Shown here in pieces: positions 1 through 10,321 of a stretch of 64,000 bases of DNA (position 1 is the first letter of the stretch; each line of letters begins with the position of its first letter). The position numbers and the translations under genes are program-made. Under the pieces are notes generated by a model. The model did not search any database. It saw only the letters and a program-made list of their open reading frames with translations, and was not told the DNA's origin. The DNA comes from Rhynchopus sp. YZ270_cl-10 (lineage: Eukaryota > Euglenozoa > Diplonemea > Diplonemida > Diplonemidae). The stretch is from the NCBI GenBank assembly GCA_964035575.1, contig OZ037856.1, forward strand, positions 1,550,001 through 1,614,000. The letters run 5' to 3'.

Positions 1-382
1 AAAACAGAGGAGCAAACTCAGAAGGACTCTGTGCTTCCGTCAGAACAGGCCGCAGCATTGGAAATTCCTGTTTCTGCAGAAAGCTTTTCCTCAGTGACTG
101 AAGAGCTGAAAGAGGTGAAACAGACTGTCTCAGATCTCAAGAAACAGCTGAACGAAGTGTTCCTTCTGTGTCAGGACATGAAAAAGGTATGTATCAACTT
201 TTCAAGTATCACTTTCAACAACTCAAACTCAACAGGAGCTAGACAGAAAGAGAAAGCGCGAAGCAGCAGAAGACGAAAAAATAGCAAAGACGTGTTATGC
301 TCACGAATGCTCTAGTACTTGGAGGGGAAGGGAATTTCAACACAAAGGTGCTCTTTTCCAGCACAATAAAGCACATCATTAG
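1..382 (+). CDS. Helitron-companion protein, coiled-coil plus C2H2 zinc finger (5' partial, spliced)
   Basis: The frame is open from base 1, so the N-terminus lies outside the window. Exon 1 (1-186) encodes a charged, heptad-like helical stretch (LKEVKQTVSDLKKQLNEV). A 49-bp intron (187-235, GTATGT...AACAG) follows in phase 0. Exon 2 (236-382) encodes a basic RKRKRE patch and one C2H2 finger (C-x4-C-x17-H-x3-H with the usual F-x5-L-x2-H spacing), ending at TAG 380-382. The gene lies about 530 bp upstream of the H1 RepHel gene on the same strand. The same architecture (helical part, phase-0 intron, basic patch, C2H2 finger) occurs in the gene at 19073-19904 next to the other Helitron family. 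Splicing is inferred from the sites and the gain of an intact finger. A DNA-binding or nuclear role is inference. Confidence 0.65.
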
Positions 383-914
383 AGAATAATTTATTTTTTT
401 TCGTTTGGGGGTATTTCTTATCGCAGAGAATGTGCAAATTACTTCTTCCTGCGCAAAAATATGGGTTCCCCTTTTTTTAATGCACATGCAGATTGGTTTT
501 AATTTTTGTCAAAATTTTCAAGATCATTTTTTAATTATTTTTTTTTGAAAACTTAGTTGTGAGACTTTTTTATTTTCCTTCTTGAAAACTCAAAACTTTC
601 TCCCACCCACCATTTTATATTTTCTACAATACAATTTCTAGCAATTTATCACAACTATTCAAAACTAACATAACAGTGGTCTGGGTACTTTACTTTTTGC
701 AAAAAAAAAAATGAAAAGACAACGAAAGCGAGGAAAGATCTGATGATGGGCACACTAATAAGAAGGCTAATACAAAGACAACATAAGCTGAAGAGGGAAA
801 CACTTCCCCAAAACGAAAGAGAGTTTAATGAGAATTAATATTTCTATTCACATTGTTTCCCAGATTCCTTCTTTCTTCACATACATTAGCATAGGAACAC
901 ATGGCATAAATAAT
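383..914. other. AT-rich spacer with decayed copy of the RepHel start
   Basis: No gene is seen. The stretch is rich in T and A runs. Bases 711-825 resemble the first ~100 bases of the RepHel coding region that begins at 915: both start MKRQR, followed by a similar Lys/Thr-rich segment. The upstream copy hits a stop after about ten codons, so it looks like a decayed partial duplication of the gene's 5' end. Confidence 0.55.
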
Positions 915-3900
915 ATGAAAAGGCAACGTAGTGAGAGCGGGTCTGCGGATGGGCGTGCTGACAAAAAGCCTAAGACAACAAAAGAAGCAACACAGGAGGC
1001 AGAAGAAGATGATACAGAAGCTTTTCAAAAACAGACTGGAGAGGATGATGAAGAAAAGGAAAAAACAGAAGATGAGCGCAATGAACCTACAACAGTAGAA
1101 TGCAGTACAAAACGGAAGAGGGGAGATGATGAACCAAGAAGTGCGCAGGAGCAGAAACCTTTCATTTGTGAAAACTGTGGTGCCAGCTTTGCAGTAGATA
1201 AACAGCTCAAAGCACACAAAAAAGGCTCAAAAAAATGCAAAAAAACGTGTCCAAAGTGCAGAATTACGTTTTCTAATTTCCTTGAGAGGCACAATCATCA
1301 GAAGGGCTGCACAGGTGGGTTTCAGGAAGCACCTTCTACTCCTTCTCCTCAGGAAGCACCTTCTACTCCTGATGTGCCACCCCCCAAGAAGCAAAAACTG
1401 GATAAGACTTCAGACGGCCGTTTCAAATGTCCTAATTGCGATGCTACATACAAACGTATTCACAAATTGACGGAGCATCTGAAAAAATGTCAACCTGCCT
1501 GTACTCTTTGTAGGCGCAGTTTTTCATCACCTCTGCAGGCACAGAAGGAAAATCATGCGTGCTTAGGAAAACTTTGCTGTGAGCACTGTGGGGAAGAATT
1601 CACCGAGGTTAAAAACATGAAATCACATGCAGCAACCTGCGAAAAAACATGTCCGTACTGCTATGCACAGTTTGCAGAGGTAAATATTCTACTGAAACAC
1701 ATCACACAATACTGCCTGAGGTTCAAAACTCTCAATTGCAAAATGGACTATCTTTCATACATTTTGCTTGGACAGGATGAGAGAGAGTTACAAAAGGAGA
1801 ATGTGAGTGCTATAACACCTGCACTGTCTGCTAGTGTTGCAGCAGTTTTGTGTTTGGCAGCCATAGAACTTCCCCAGTACTTTGACTTCAACGATTACAC
1901 ACCGCCGTTATTTTCCTGGCTGTTCCATTCAGCTGAAGTATTTCGCATTTCGGCGTTAAGGACTTCTTCAAGGCCATACTATGCCACACAGGATAATCTG
2001 CTAAGGTTCCAAAAAGTGCTGCTGTGGTCACACATAAATGTTCCCTTGATTAAGGACAACAAACCAAAATCTCACACCTTCAACGACTGTGTGGTCGACA
2101 TCATGCAAAAAAAATGGGATCTCAGAAAGCTAAAGTCACTTGAAACAAAAAGGCAGCAGACGTATACCAAACTTGATGAGCTTGAGGAGGTTAAAGCTAG
2201 GATTTTTTTGCTTGAGCATGAGGCCAGTTTTGTTACGCTGAGAAACGTGGACCCAATGTCAAAAATGGTGTTCGACCCAGCTTCTGTGGAGGAAGCAAAG
2301 TCTATATGGAGTGCACGGCAAATAAGAAACCTCAAGGAGCTCATGATCAAAGAGCAGAACCTCATGGGGGAGCTTATAGAGAAACATTCCAAAGCTGATT
2401 TTGACGTTGTACAGTCAGAGGCAAAATACATGTCTGGGACCCTGTTTCACGAAGCAGAGTTTCAGATGGAAAAACAGAGCAGTATTGTTGAGGAACAAAG
2501 AGCTGATCTAAACAGAAAGCTGCAGAGACAGGGAGTCAAAAAAATATTCACCTACCGGCACCTGGGGGCAGCACTGCGCGAAGAGGTGGATGACAGCATT
2601 AAGAAGCACTCATGCGGAGAGATGGACAAACCCTGCAAGCATTGCGGGGCATTGCTGTTTCGTGGAGAGTCATCAAAAATATGCTGCACTGGTGGAAAGG
2701 TGTCCCTGCCAGATATGCCCAAAATAATCAGCCAAGACCACCTTGAACTTCTTCAGGACAAATTCTACAAAAGGGTTTCAATTCAGCTGAACGCATTCTT
2801 CGCGATGGTAGAGAACAAAATCCGCCGAGACAGCCGTGTGCCAAAGGGCTTCTCAGCAGTGGCTCTGGAAGGTAGGGGATTAAAAAAATTCAATGGCTTT
2901 TATGACGATGCTCTCACAGAGTCCTGGTTTGTTGATCCAAACGTCAGCAGCACAGACAATAAAAAAAGCATGACTGGAGGGGTCCTCCCTGACAATCTTC
3001 TTGGTCTTGCTGAGAAGTGTCATCTTCTTCTTGGAGACAATGCATTTGCAGCAAAGTTCAAAGCAATTTCACAGCAGTATAAGGGTCGCGAGGATGAGCT
3101 GAAGAAGATGAGGATTGACTTCCATGAAGTCCTGGCAAGCAAGACAGGGTCAGAATATACAACCGATGAGGCAAAGGGTGCTGTTAAGATGTTCTACACC
3201 ATCGATGAAGCCGCACCTGCAGAGCGCAAATTTACTGTGTACCCAATGTTTACGTGTGCTGAAAATGGGGGTAAGGATCCAAAGTGGAACGCACCAATCA
3301 TCATTGATGACTTTAACCAACTCTATGAACTGCTTTCATATCCATTAGCCCATCTGAATCCCACCGAGAATAATGGGTTCCGCCTGAAGATGCCTCACAG
3401 GGTGGTGAACCGCGGAGCTGCATCTGACAGTGATGATGATGATGATGATGATGCCCAAAACACGAACAACCCTGAACCAACAGCACCAAACCCTGAAGCG
3501 CTCAACAGCGGTGAAAAGGATGATGCGATGCAGGTAGACCCTGAAGAGTGGAATGGTGGATGGGAACGTTGTGCAGAAGAAGACAGAGCTGTGGACTCAA
3601 TGCATGAGGTTCTTCGCAACGCTACTAACCTAGCTGAAACGACACCATCTTCAACATTCATCTCAGCAAAGCAGTACGCAACATATCTCATGCACCACCG
3701 TCCGAACAGCAGCAAAGACCCGTTGTCCTACAACCCCCTGCTCATGCATGGAACGCTGACACAGCAGTTCTTCATCGACATGGCGATGCGTGGCATGTAT
3801 CAGCGACTGAAATACCATATTGTTGGAAGGGGAATGGGCTACGCCTCCAAGAAAGACATCACCTCTGGGAAACAGATTCCACCGACAAACGAAATCTCTA

Positions 3901-6900
3901 TGCCTTCTTCATTTGAGAGAGGAGTAGCTGCGAGGGCACAATTACTCAACGACACACTTGCAATATACGCAAAGTATGGGAAAGCTGATTTCTTTCTCAC
4001 AATGACATGCAACCCGATGTGGGAGGAGATACAATCCAATCTTCTCGAAGGAGAAACGGCCCTCGACCGTCCGGAGCTTGTTCACCGTGTGTTCGACTTA
4101 AAAGTCAAGGAACTTGTGGACGACATACGCAAAAAGAATGTTCTTGGACAAAATATTGCAATGGTGATGGTGACCGAGTACCAGAAGAGAGGGCTCCCTC
4201 ACTGCCACGCAATCCTTTGGAACAACAATAAAACGTCACCTAAGGACCCGTTCAACATCGACCACATCGTGCATGCTGAGCTCCCGGACCCAGAAACACA
4301 TCCTAACCTCTACAAAGCTGTAAGCGAGTACCTCATGCACAATGACTGCCTTAAAAATAGAGGCTCTCCCTGTCTACAGAAGGGAAAGGATGGAAAGTGC
4401 AAATATTGCAAGTCCAACTTCCCCAAGGACTTCAGAGATTTCACCACCTCTGGCAATGATGGCTACGCCTTTGTCATAAGAAGGGATCATGGGATACTGT
4501 CTTATGTGGATCCAGACGTTGTGAAGAAATGGAAAGAAAAACACCCAGGGGAAACTACTCACCCAAACCAGAGGAACAACAGGTGGGTGGTTCCCTACAA
4601 TGCGTATCTTCTCCTCAAGTACCAGTGCCACATCAACATTGAGGCAGTGCGCGGGATTCTTGCTGCTAAATATTTGTTCAAATACTTATTCAAGGGGGAG
4701 AATGAGGTAGATGGTGTGATAAAGGAAGATACAAAGCATAAAGGAGGGCCATCAGAAGCAAAAACCACAACAACGACCACGACCACTGGGAGCATTATGA
4801 GGTTTCTGAAGGCACATTGTTTGACTGCGGCTGATGCTTGTGGGTACCTACTCGGAACAAAGATGGTGCGGATTTACCCAGGAGTGCAGAGACTCCACAT
4901 CCACCTCGAAGATGAGCAGAGGGTGTACTTTCCTTTAAAGAATTATGGTGATGACTCAAGGAGAAGGGATGCGGCTGCAAAATCCAAAAGTACACTCCTT
5001 GCCTTTTTCGAAGCAAATGAAAGATGCAAGAAGCATCGTGAAGGCATTCCAGCACATGAAGCCTACAAAGGCTTTGACAAACTACTTTACAATGATGTCC
5101 CAGAATTCTTTTCTTACCCCAGAGAAAAGAAGGAATGGCAGCTGAGACCGGGATATGGGTGGTGCGAGGAAGAAGGCTGCTATAAACCTGGCCCTCACTC
5201 AAAAAGAAATGAAGGAGAAGGCCTCTCAATCGGCAGGATGTACTGGGCCCCTGTAAAGGATAAGGAGTTGCACTGTCTCCGTCTACTTCTTCTGTGCAAG
5301 CGTGGATCATGCAGCTTTGAAGAGCTGAGAACCATAGGCTCCGTTGTTCATCCTACATTTTATGCAGCTGCAGCAGAAATGGGGCTTATCCATGATGGGG
5401 CAATCTTGCGTAACGCCCTGAAAGAGTGCATCAATACAACACTGTCCTCACGTGCCATCCGTTTTACGTTTGCAATGATAATAATAAACTACATGACCAC
5501 TGCAGAAGACGTTGCAAAGGCGTGGGCAGAGTATGAGCTGTGTGCGCCACCTTTGGACAGAGTAAAAAGGCAGGAACGGGAGGAAGCAGTACCAAGCAAC
5601 CACATCTACCCTAAAGAGAAGCGTAAAGCTTTGCTAGACATGCAACGGCTCCTTAAGGAAGCGAACGTTAAGACTTCAATGGAAGATCTTGGGCTCCCCA
5701 CTCCTCCTGAAGGTACTACAGGGCAGAGCACAGAGTTTGTCTTAAACACAGAGAGGTATGATGAGGGTGAAATGCTGAAGAAGTTTGAACAGATTCAAGG
5801 CAACCTCAACGAAGGGCAGCAGAATGTCTTCAACTCTGTGAAGGAATCTGTTGAAGGTAACCAGGGGAAGGTCATATTTTTGCAGGGTGCAGCAGGAACA
5901 GGCAAGACATTCCTGTACCAGGCGTGTTTGTACTGGGCCAGGAGCAGAAGGGCAAGGGCAAAGCAACAACAGCAGCAGCAGCAGCAGCAGCCACTTCAAC
6001 AGAATGAGGAGGACCGCTTTTCAATCGCTGTGGCAACATCAGGGATAGCAGCTACACTACTACCAGGAGGCAGAACTGCACACAGCCGATTTAAGATCCC
6101 AATAGATCTTGAACCAAACTCAAAGCGGATGTGCGGGCTTGATGATGACCATGTCGAACTCCTAAGGCGCACTGACCTCATTGTCTGGGATGAGGTGGTA
6201 ATGGCACAAAAGGCAAGCATAGAGGTAGTAGACAGAACGCTTCAGAGGTTGAGGGGATGTTCACAACCATTTGGAGGAGTGACAGTGCTTCTTGGAGGAG
6301 ACTTCAGGCAAATCCTTCCTGTTCCAGGGGCAAACAAAGGGAGCTTTGAAAGCATCTCGATTTCGCTCCACAACTCATACCTCTGGAACCAACTCACAAA
6401 AATGTCCCTGACGCAGGTCATGAGGGTGAAGGACGACGACGCTTTCCGTGAGTACCTCATGAAGGTTGGTGATGGGTCTGTGAATGAGGCTGGGGATGTG
6501 GAGGGTGCTGAGGACACAGAAGCAGTTATGCAGGTGCCACATGCTATCATTTTTGAAAAAAAGAACAAAAAGGTGACTGAGGATACTTTGATTGACTTTA
6601 CATTTCCTGACATCAAGAATGGAATGTATGAGAACTGTGCTTTGCTGTGCCCTACAAACGCACGCCAGGTCTACATGAACGAAAAAATTCTCAGCAGCTT
6701 CCCAGGAGAGACAATTACCCGTATGTCAGAGGATACCTGCAAGGACCCAGGAGCAAATGAATTCTTCACCACTGAAGCACTCAATGCAATGAACCATGCA
6801 CGTCTTCCTCCACACATCCTGAACCTGAAGGTCAACTGTATTGTAATGCTTCTAAAGAACCTCGACCCCGCAGGTGGACTGTGCAATGGAACGCGTCTTG

Positions 6901-7613
6901 TTGTGAAGGAGGTGAAGAAGAACATCCTTGTCTGCACCCACCTGGCGGAAGAATGCGAGTGGCGGAACAAAAACGGGAAAAAGCCAGAAACTGTTGCCAT
7001 ACCTCGCCTGCCCTGCGATGGTGATGCGAAGGATCTCACCATCGACTTTGTACGTCAGCAGTTTCCAGTGCGGCTGTCTTTTGCCATGACGATTAATAAG
7101 TCTCAGGGACAAACTCTCAGGAGGGTGGGTCTTGATGTGTCACAGTCGCCCTGCTTCTCTCATGGCCATCTGTACGTTGCAATGTCAAGGGTGTGCAGCA
7201 GGAATGACATCAAGATTTGTCTTCCACCTCAAGGTGATACAAATTTGTATAACTGTGTCCACCAGGAGGTCATCTCTGCCATTGAGGAGTCAGTTGGGGG
7301 AATAAAGATGAAGGTCAGTAAGGAAAGGAGGAATCAGCTGAAGCGGGACCTGAGGCTTACAGAGGCTGTATATGCAAAGGCCATGCATGAACGTGCAGCA
7401 AACCCTTCAGAAAACCCTGCAGTGGTGTGTTCCCCTGATGCTGATGGAAGCCCCATTGATGATAAAGAACACGAAATCAACAACCCGGCATGTGGAAGGT
7501 CTCTTGTAGTAACTCCCTGGACAAAGGATGAAGAAGAACAACCGATGGATTTCTATCCTTTTACATTTCCAGAGGGGGGATGGTATGTTAGCATTACATT
7601 ATGGTTACAGTAA
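915..7613 (+). CDS. Helitron RepHel protein, family H1 (HUH Rep plus Pif1-like helicase)
   Basis: This is the rolling-circle transposase of a Helitron, ~2232 residues from the chosen start. The frame opens at 828, but MKRQR at 915 is preferred because a decayed duplicate (711) begins at the same point. Residues ~83-267 hold about six C2H2/C2HC-like fingers. At ~574 is the CKHCGALLF...CC cluster usual in these proteins. The Helitron-like N region leads to FFLTMTCNP and the HUH motif GLPHCHAILW (His-x-His ~1096), then the tyrosine motif KYLFKYLFKG. The helicase has Walker A GAAGTGKT (~1658), DEVVMA, LGGDFRQILPV, INKSQGQT and YVAMSRV. Oddities: homopeptide runs of Asp (~838), Thr (~1284) and Gln (~1684, just after Walker A) from trinucleotide repeats. 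A probable GTATGT intron starts at 7583 (possible acceptor 7657), so the ORF stop at 7613 may be intronic and the gene may run on into the OTU exons downstream. Confidence 0.9.
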   Translation: MKRQRSESGSADGRADKKPKTTKEATQEAEEDDTEAFQKQTGEDDEEKEKTEDERNEPTTVECSTKRKRGDDEPRSAQEQKPFICENCGASFAVDKQLKAHKKGSKKCKKTCPKCRITFSNFLERHNHQKGCTGGFQEAPSTPSPQEAPSTPDVPPPKKQKLDKTSDGRFKCPNCDATYKRIHKLTEHLKKCQPACTLCRRSFSSPLQAQKENHACLGKLCCEHCGEEFTEVKNMKSHAATCEKTCPYCYAQFAEVNILLKHITQYCLRFKTLNCKMDYLSYILLGQDERELQKENVSAITPALSASVAAVLCLAAIELPQYFDFNDYTPPLFSWLFHSAEVFRISALRTSSRPYYATQDNLLRFQKVLLWSHINVPLIKDNKPKSHTFNDCVVDIMQKKWDLRKLKSLETKRQQTYTKLDELEEVKARIFLLEHEASFVTLRNVDPMSKMVFDPASVEEAKSIWSARQIRNLKELMIKEQNLMGELIEKHSKADFDVVQSEAKYMSGTLFHEAEFQMEKQSSIVEEQRADLNRKLQRQGVKKIFTYRHLGAALREEVDDSIKKHSCGEMDKPCKHCGALLFRGESSKICCTGGKVSLPDMPKIISQDHLELLQDKFYKRVSIQLNAFFAMVENKIRRDSRVPKGFSAVALEGRGLKKFNGFYDDALTESWFVDPNVSSTDNKKSMTGGVLPDNLLGLAEKCHLLLGDNAFAAKFKAISQQYKGREDELKKMRIDFHEVLASKTGSEYTTDEAKGAVKMFYTIDEAAPAERKFTVYPMFTCAENGGKDPKWNAPIIIDDFNQLYELLSYPLAHLNPTENNGFRLKMPHRVVNRGAASDSDDDDDDDAQNTNNPEPTAPNPEALNSGEKDDAMQVDPEEWNGGWERCAEEDRAVDSMHEVLRNATNLAETTPSSTFISAKQYATYLMHHRPNSSKDPLSYNPLLMHGTLTQQFFIDMAMRGMYQRLKYHIVGRGMGYASKKDITSGKQIPPTNEISMPSSFERGVAARAQLLNDTLAIYAKYGKADFFLTMTCNPMWEEIQSNLLEGETALDRPELVHRVFDLKVKELVDDIRKKNVLGQNIAMVMVTEYQKRGLPHCHAILWNNNKTSPKDPFNIDHIVHAELPDPETHPNLYKAVSEYLMHNDCLKNRGSPCLQKGKDGKCKYCKSNFPKDFRDFTTSGNDGYAFVIRRDHGILSYVDPDVVKKWKEKHPGETTHPNQRNNRWVVPYNAYLLLKYQCHINIEAVRGILAAKYLFKYLFKGENEVDGVIKEDTKHKGGPSEAKTTTTTTTTGSIMRFLKAHCLTAADACGYLLGTKMVRIYPGVQRLHIHLEDEQRVYFPLKNYGDDSRRRDAAAKSKSTLLAFFEANERCKKHREGIPAHEAYKGFDKLLYNDVPEFFSYPREKKEWQLRPGYGWCEEEGCYKPGPHSKRNEGEGLSIGRMYWAPVKDKELHCLRLLLLCKRGSCSFEELRTIGSVVHPTFYAAAAEMGLIHDGAILRNALKECINTTLSSRAIRFTFAMIIINYMTTAEDVAKAWAEYELCAPPLDRVKRQEREEAVPSNHIYPKEKRKALLDMQRLLKEANVKTSMEDLGLPTPPEGTTGQSTEFVLNTERYDEGEMLKKFEQIQGNLNEGQQNVFNSVKESVEGNQGKVIFLQGAAGTGKTFLYQACLYWARSRRARAKQQQQQQQQQPLQQNEEDRFSIAVATSGIAATLLPGGRTAHSRFKIPIDLEPNSKRMCGLDDDHVELLRRTDLIVWDEVVMAQKASIEVVDRTLQRLRGCSQPFGGVTVLLGGDFRQILPVPGANKGSFESISISLHNSYLWNQLTKMSLTQVMRVKDDDAFREYLMKVGDGSVNEAGDVEGAEDTEAVMQVPHAIIFEKKNKKVTEDTLIDFTFPDIKNGMYENCALLCPTNARQVYMNEKILSSFPGETITRMSEDTCKDPGANEFFTTEALNAMNHARLPPHILNLKVNCIVMLLKNLDPAGGLCNGTRLVVKEVKKNILVCTHLAEECEWRNKNGKKPETVAIPRLPCDGDAKDLTIDFVRQQFPVRLSFAMTINKSQGQTLRRVGLDVSQSPCFSHGHLYVAMSRVCSRNDIKICLPPQGDTNLYNCVHQEVISAIEESVGGIKMKVSKERRNQLKRDLRLTEAVYAKAMHERAANPSENPAVVCSPDADGSPIDDKEHEINNPACGRSLVVTPWTKDEEEQPMDFYPFTFPEGGWYVSITLWLQ

Positions 7614-7787
7614 TTATTGTACGTTTTTAATTAAATAATACACTACAATTTATACAGGGAATATATCCACAACAACGTTCCAGAAGCTTCTCATCCACAA
7701 AAAAATGTAACAACTACAGTTTCTGAAAAAAATAGGTATGTTTTTTTCGTGGTCAACAACTTTAAAACCATTACCAATATTTTACAG

Positions 7788-8439
7788 GAACAATGAGAAT
7801 AATATTCAACATGTTCTGAGCAGGTTCAACCTCAACTGGTGATGGAACGTGTTTCTATCACGCCATACAGCAGCTCCTCACTGGAAAAAGAAATGATGGT
7901 CATGCTCTACGCAGAAGATTTGCAGAGTTCTTGCTCAGGAATGAGATTATGATCCAGGAGCATCCCTTACTTTTTGATGATGAAGAGAAAAAAAAAAGGT
8001 ATGTAGCATTTGTATTTGTGCAAACCCGCAAACCCGCAAACCTAAACTTTTCTACCACACCTGTAAACAAAACAGGAACTTTGATGACCTTCTTCAACGC
8101 GTCACAAATAATGCCGATGACAGTTATGCGCAGGAGGTAGAAGTAGCACTGATGTCTCTCATGCTTAGGTCTCTTATCACAGTAGTCACTTCTAGGACCT
8201 ATGAGACAGAAGGATATTCTTGCTTTCATTTTTTGCCAAAGGGGCAATCTCCTGAAGATGTTCTTATGCAAATACCATCAGAAAAGAGACTGCTGATAGT
8301 GCAAACTTATCAACCTCCCCACTTCAACATTGGTACAGGAACTCCAGAAAATGTACTGAAAGCACATAAAAAAGCCCTAATTTACCCCACATTTCCAGAC
8401 AATCACCTTTCTGACTTTCAACCGGGTGATCTTGACTAA
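7788..8439 (+). CDS. OTU-like cysteine protease exons of Helitron H1
   Basis: Two exons (about 7788-7998 and 8076-8439) encode a domain matching the C-terminal OTU region of the H2 Helitron protein. The nucleophile motif is GDGTCFYHA (7837 on) and the His motif is PPHFNIGTGTP near the end. The intron 7999-8075 (GTATGT...AACAG, 77 bp) joins them in phase. Upstream, a small exon 7658-7735 between GTATG/CAG introns would link to RepHel, but the frame into GDGTC does not connect. Either one base has been lost just before the motif or I have mis-set a splice site. OTU domains are deubiquitinase-like cysteine proteases and have been reported in some Helitron/Helentron proteins. Function here is inferred; the coding state of the junction is uncertain. 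Confidence 0.7.
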
Positions 8440-9189
8440 AAAAATTTTTTCCTTTTTTTCTTTACAGTAAATTACTGTAAAAGACTTTTATTTTTATTTT
8501 TATTTTTTTTTTCTTCCCAGCCGGAGAGAATCAGATTAAATCTCTTGTGATGAAGAAATATTTGTTTGAACATGTTCATTGGATTGAAAAAAAATATGAG
8601 AAAAAAAAAACTGGGTAAGCTTAGCCCATCTAAAAAAAAGGATTTTATTTTTGTTTCTGTTTCACTGTTTTTTTAAACTGTTTTTGTGGAGTTCGTTTAG
8701 TTTTAAAAAAAATCAATTAGTTTGGAAATTGTAGCAGTTTTTATTTTTACAGAGACTTTTTGACCGGTTTGATCAGCATTTTTTGTTGTTTTTTTCTTCC
8801 CAGCCGGAGATACTCTCTTGTGATGAAGAAAATATTTTTGTCTTGGATTAAAAAAAATAAGGAAATATAGGGTTTGCGGGTTTTCGGGTTTGCGGAAGAG
8901 GTTAAAACATAGCTTTAAAAAAAGACTACACCTTGAAGAAGGCGCTCACTTTGGCGGGTGAGAGTATTGTCATGCCATAAAAATAAAAAGATCAAAAATG
9001 AGAAAAGGAAAAAGAAAAAGAAAAAGAAAAAACACACAAAATGACTGAATAGCTCACGCACTTTTACTGTTTCTTTTTTCCTATCCTCATCACCACCACT
9101 TCCCACACAGAAACCTACACATACCTGATATTCAATTCATCCATACAAATGAATTTTGTAATCTTGATCAGTGCACAGATTATGTACCT
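8440..9189. other. AT-rich 3' flank of Helitron H1 with a direct repeat pair
   Basis: No gene is seen. Two diverged direct repeats (about 8503-8600 and 8785-8868) share a T-rich tract ending TTCTTCCCAGCCGGAGA and then CTCTTGTGATGAAGAA. At about 8870-8895 there are three imperfect units of the TTTGCGGG 8-mer. The 3' end of the Helitron could lie here, but I cannot fix it. Confidence 0.5.
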
Positions 9190-9890
9190 GGGAAAATTTT
9201 TTTGGTCAAAATCCTGGTTTTTGCGGTCTCACACGTGTGTATGACCAAATTTTAGGTGGTCAAAAGTGGAGTCTGACCCCCATGTCCCGGTCATAAAAAT
9301 TTCCTGTGAAGCCATTGACGAAGGAACTTTGCACTTTTGATCACTGCACACTATGTACTGACCAAAAAACCCACACAAAACACCAAAAACACCAAAAATC
9401 ATGAAAAAACTGATCCATGCATTTTAGGTCAAAAATACCCATTTCTCAGCGCAAATTGACCCCACCACAGCACGCACAGACTCCGGAGAGCCAAAATCAA
9501 AAAATTTTTTTTTCGATTTTTTGTAGGCAAAAATTGCTGGGAAAAATTTTTTGGTCAAAATCCTGGTTTTTGGGGTCTCATACATGTGTATGACCAAATT
9601 TTAGGTGGTCAAAAGTGGAGTCTGACCCCCATGTCCAGGTTATGGAAATGTCATATGAAGCCATTGCTGAAGGAATTTTGCACTTTTGCGCATCAACAAT
9701 TATGTACTGGGCATTTTTCCCACACAAATTTGACCCAGTACTCAAGGTCAATTTGACCTTGGTTCTTCTCTCAGGGTCTTCTGACCAATTTTTAACATGT
9801 CTAAAATGGTATCTGACCCCCATGTCCAGGTCATAAAAACGCCCAATCAGTCCATTAAAGCCACAGATTTGATGTTTTGAGTAGTTGTGG
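9190..9890. repeat. ~350-bp satellite, two copies
   Basis: The phrase GGTCAAAATCCTGG recurs at about 9204 and 9553, and the text between (GTCTGACCCCCATGTCC, TCTCAGCGCAAATTGACC, ACTCCGGAGAGCCAAAATC) repeats with it, giving a unit near 350 bp. The same satellite occurs at 31.0-32.0 kb. 9891-10321 continues into a non-repeated tail whose end abuts the 8-mer array. Short frames here are repeat by-products. Confidence 0.8.
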
Positions 9891-10321
9891 TTAAATGTGG
9901 CCCAATTTTCCCAGCCAAAAAATGACCCCAAAAATCACGAAAAAAAATATTTTAAAGCCGATACACTTACACACCTAAATTTGGCCCAATATGTCCAATG
10001 TGGTCCTCCAGGGTTGCAATGGCCTCATTTTATGGGCATACTGGCCATATTTCATACTTATGTCACATTTTGAAATTTTCGTCACATACAATACACACAC
10101 CTTAGAACCACAAAATATCGTCAATTCCTTCACAAAAATAGCCGTGAAATGCCGCACCCATTTTAGGTATCTTCAGAAAATGCTAACATCCAAACCCAGT
10201 ACATTACGTCGTTTTTTGGGCCCCCAATCTACCGGAGTGTATTATCAGAAATACTGGGACCACGCGATCCAGCAATCCTGCAGCGTCGCCATTTTGTACC
10301 CCTCAAACCCGTAATAACTAG

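Noticed and set aside
828-914. Upstream start of H1 RepHel at 828
   Set aside because: The 29 extra residues are hydrophobic and unlike the rest; the decayed duplicate at 711 starts at the MKRQR position.
9975-10314. Frames shared between 9975-10314 and 32274-32574
   Set aside because: Similarity reflects duplicated pre-array sequence; frames differ in start and end and show no domain.
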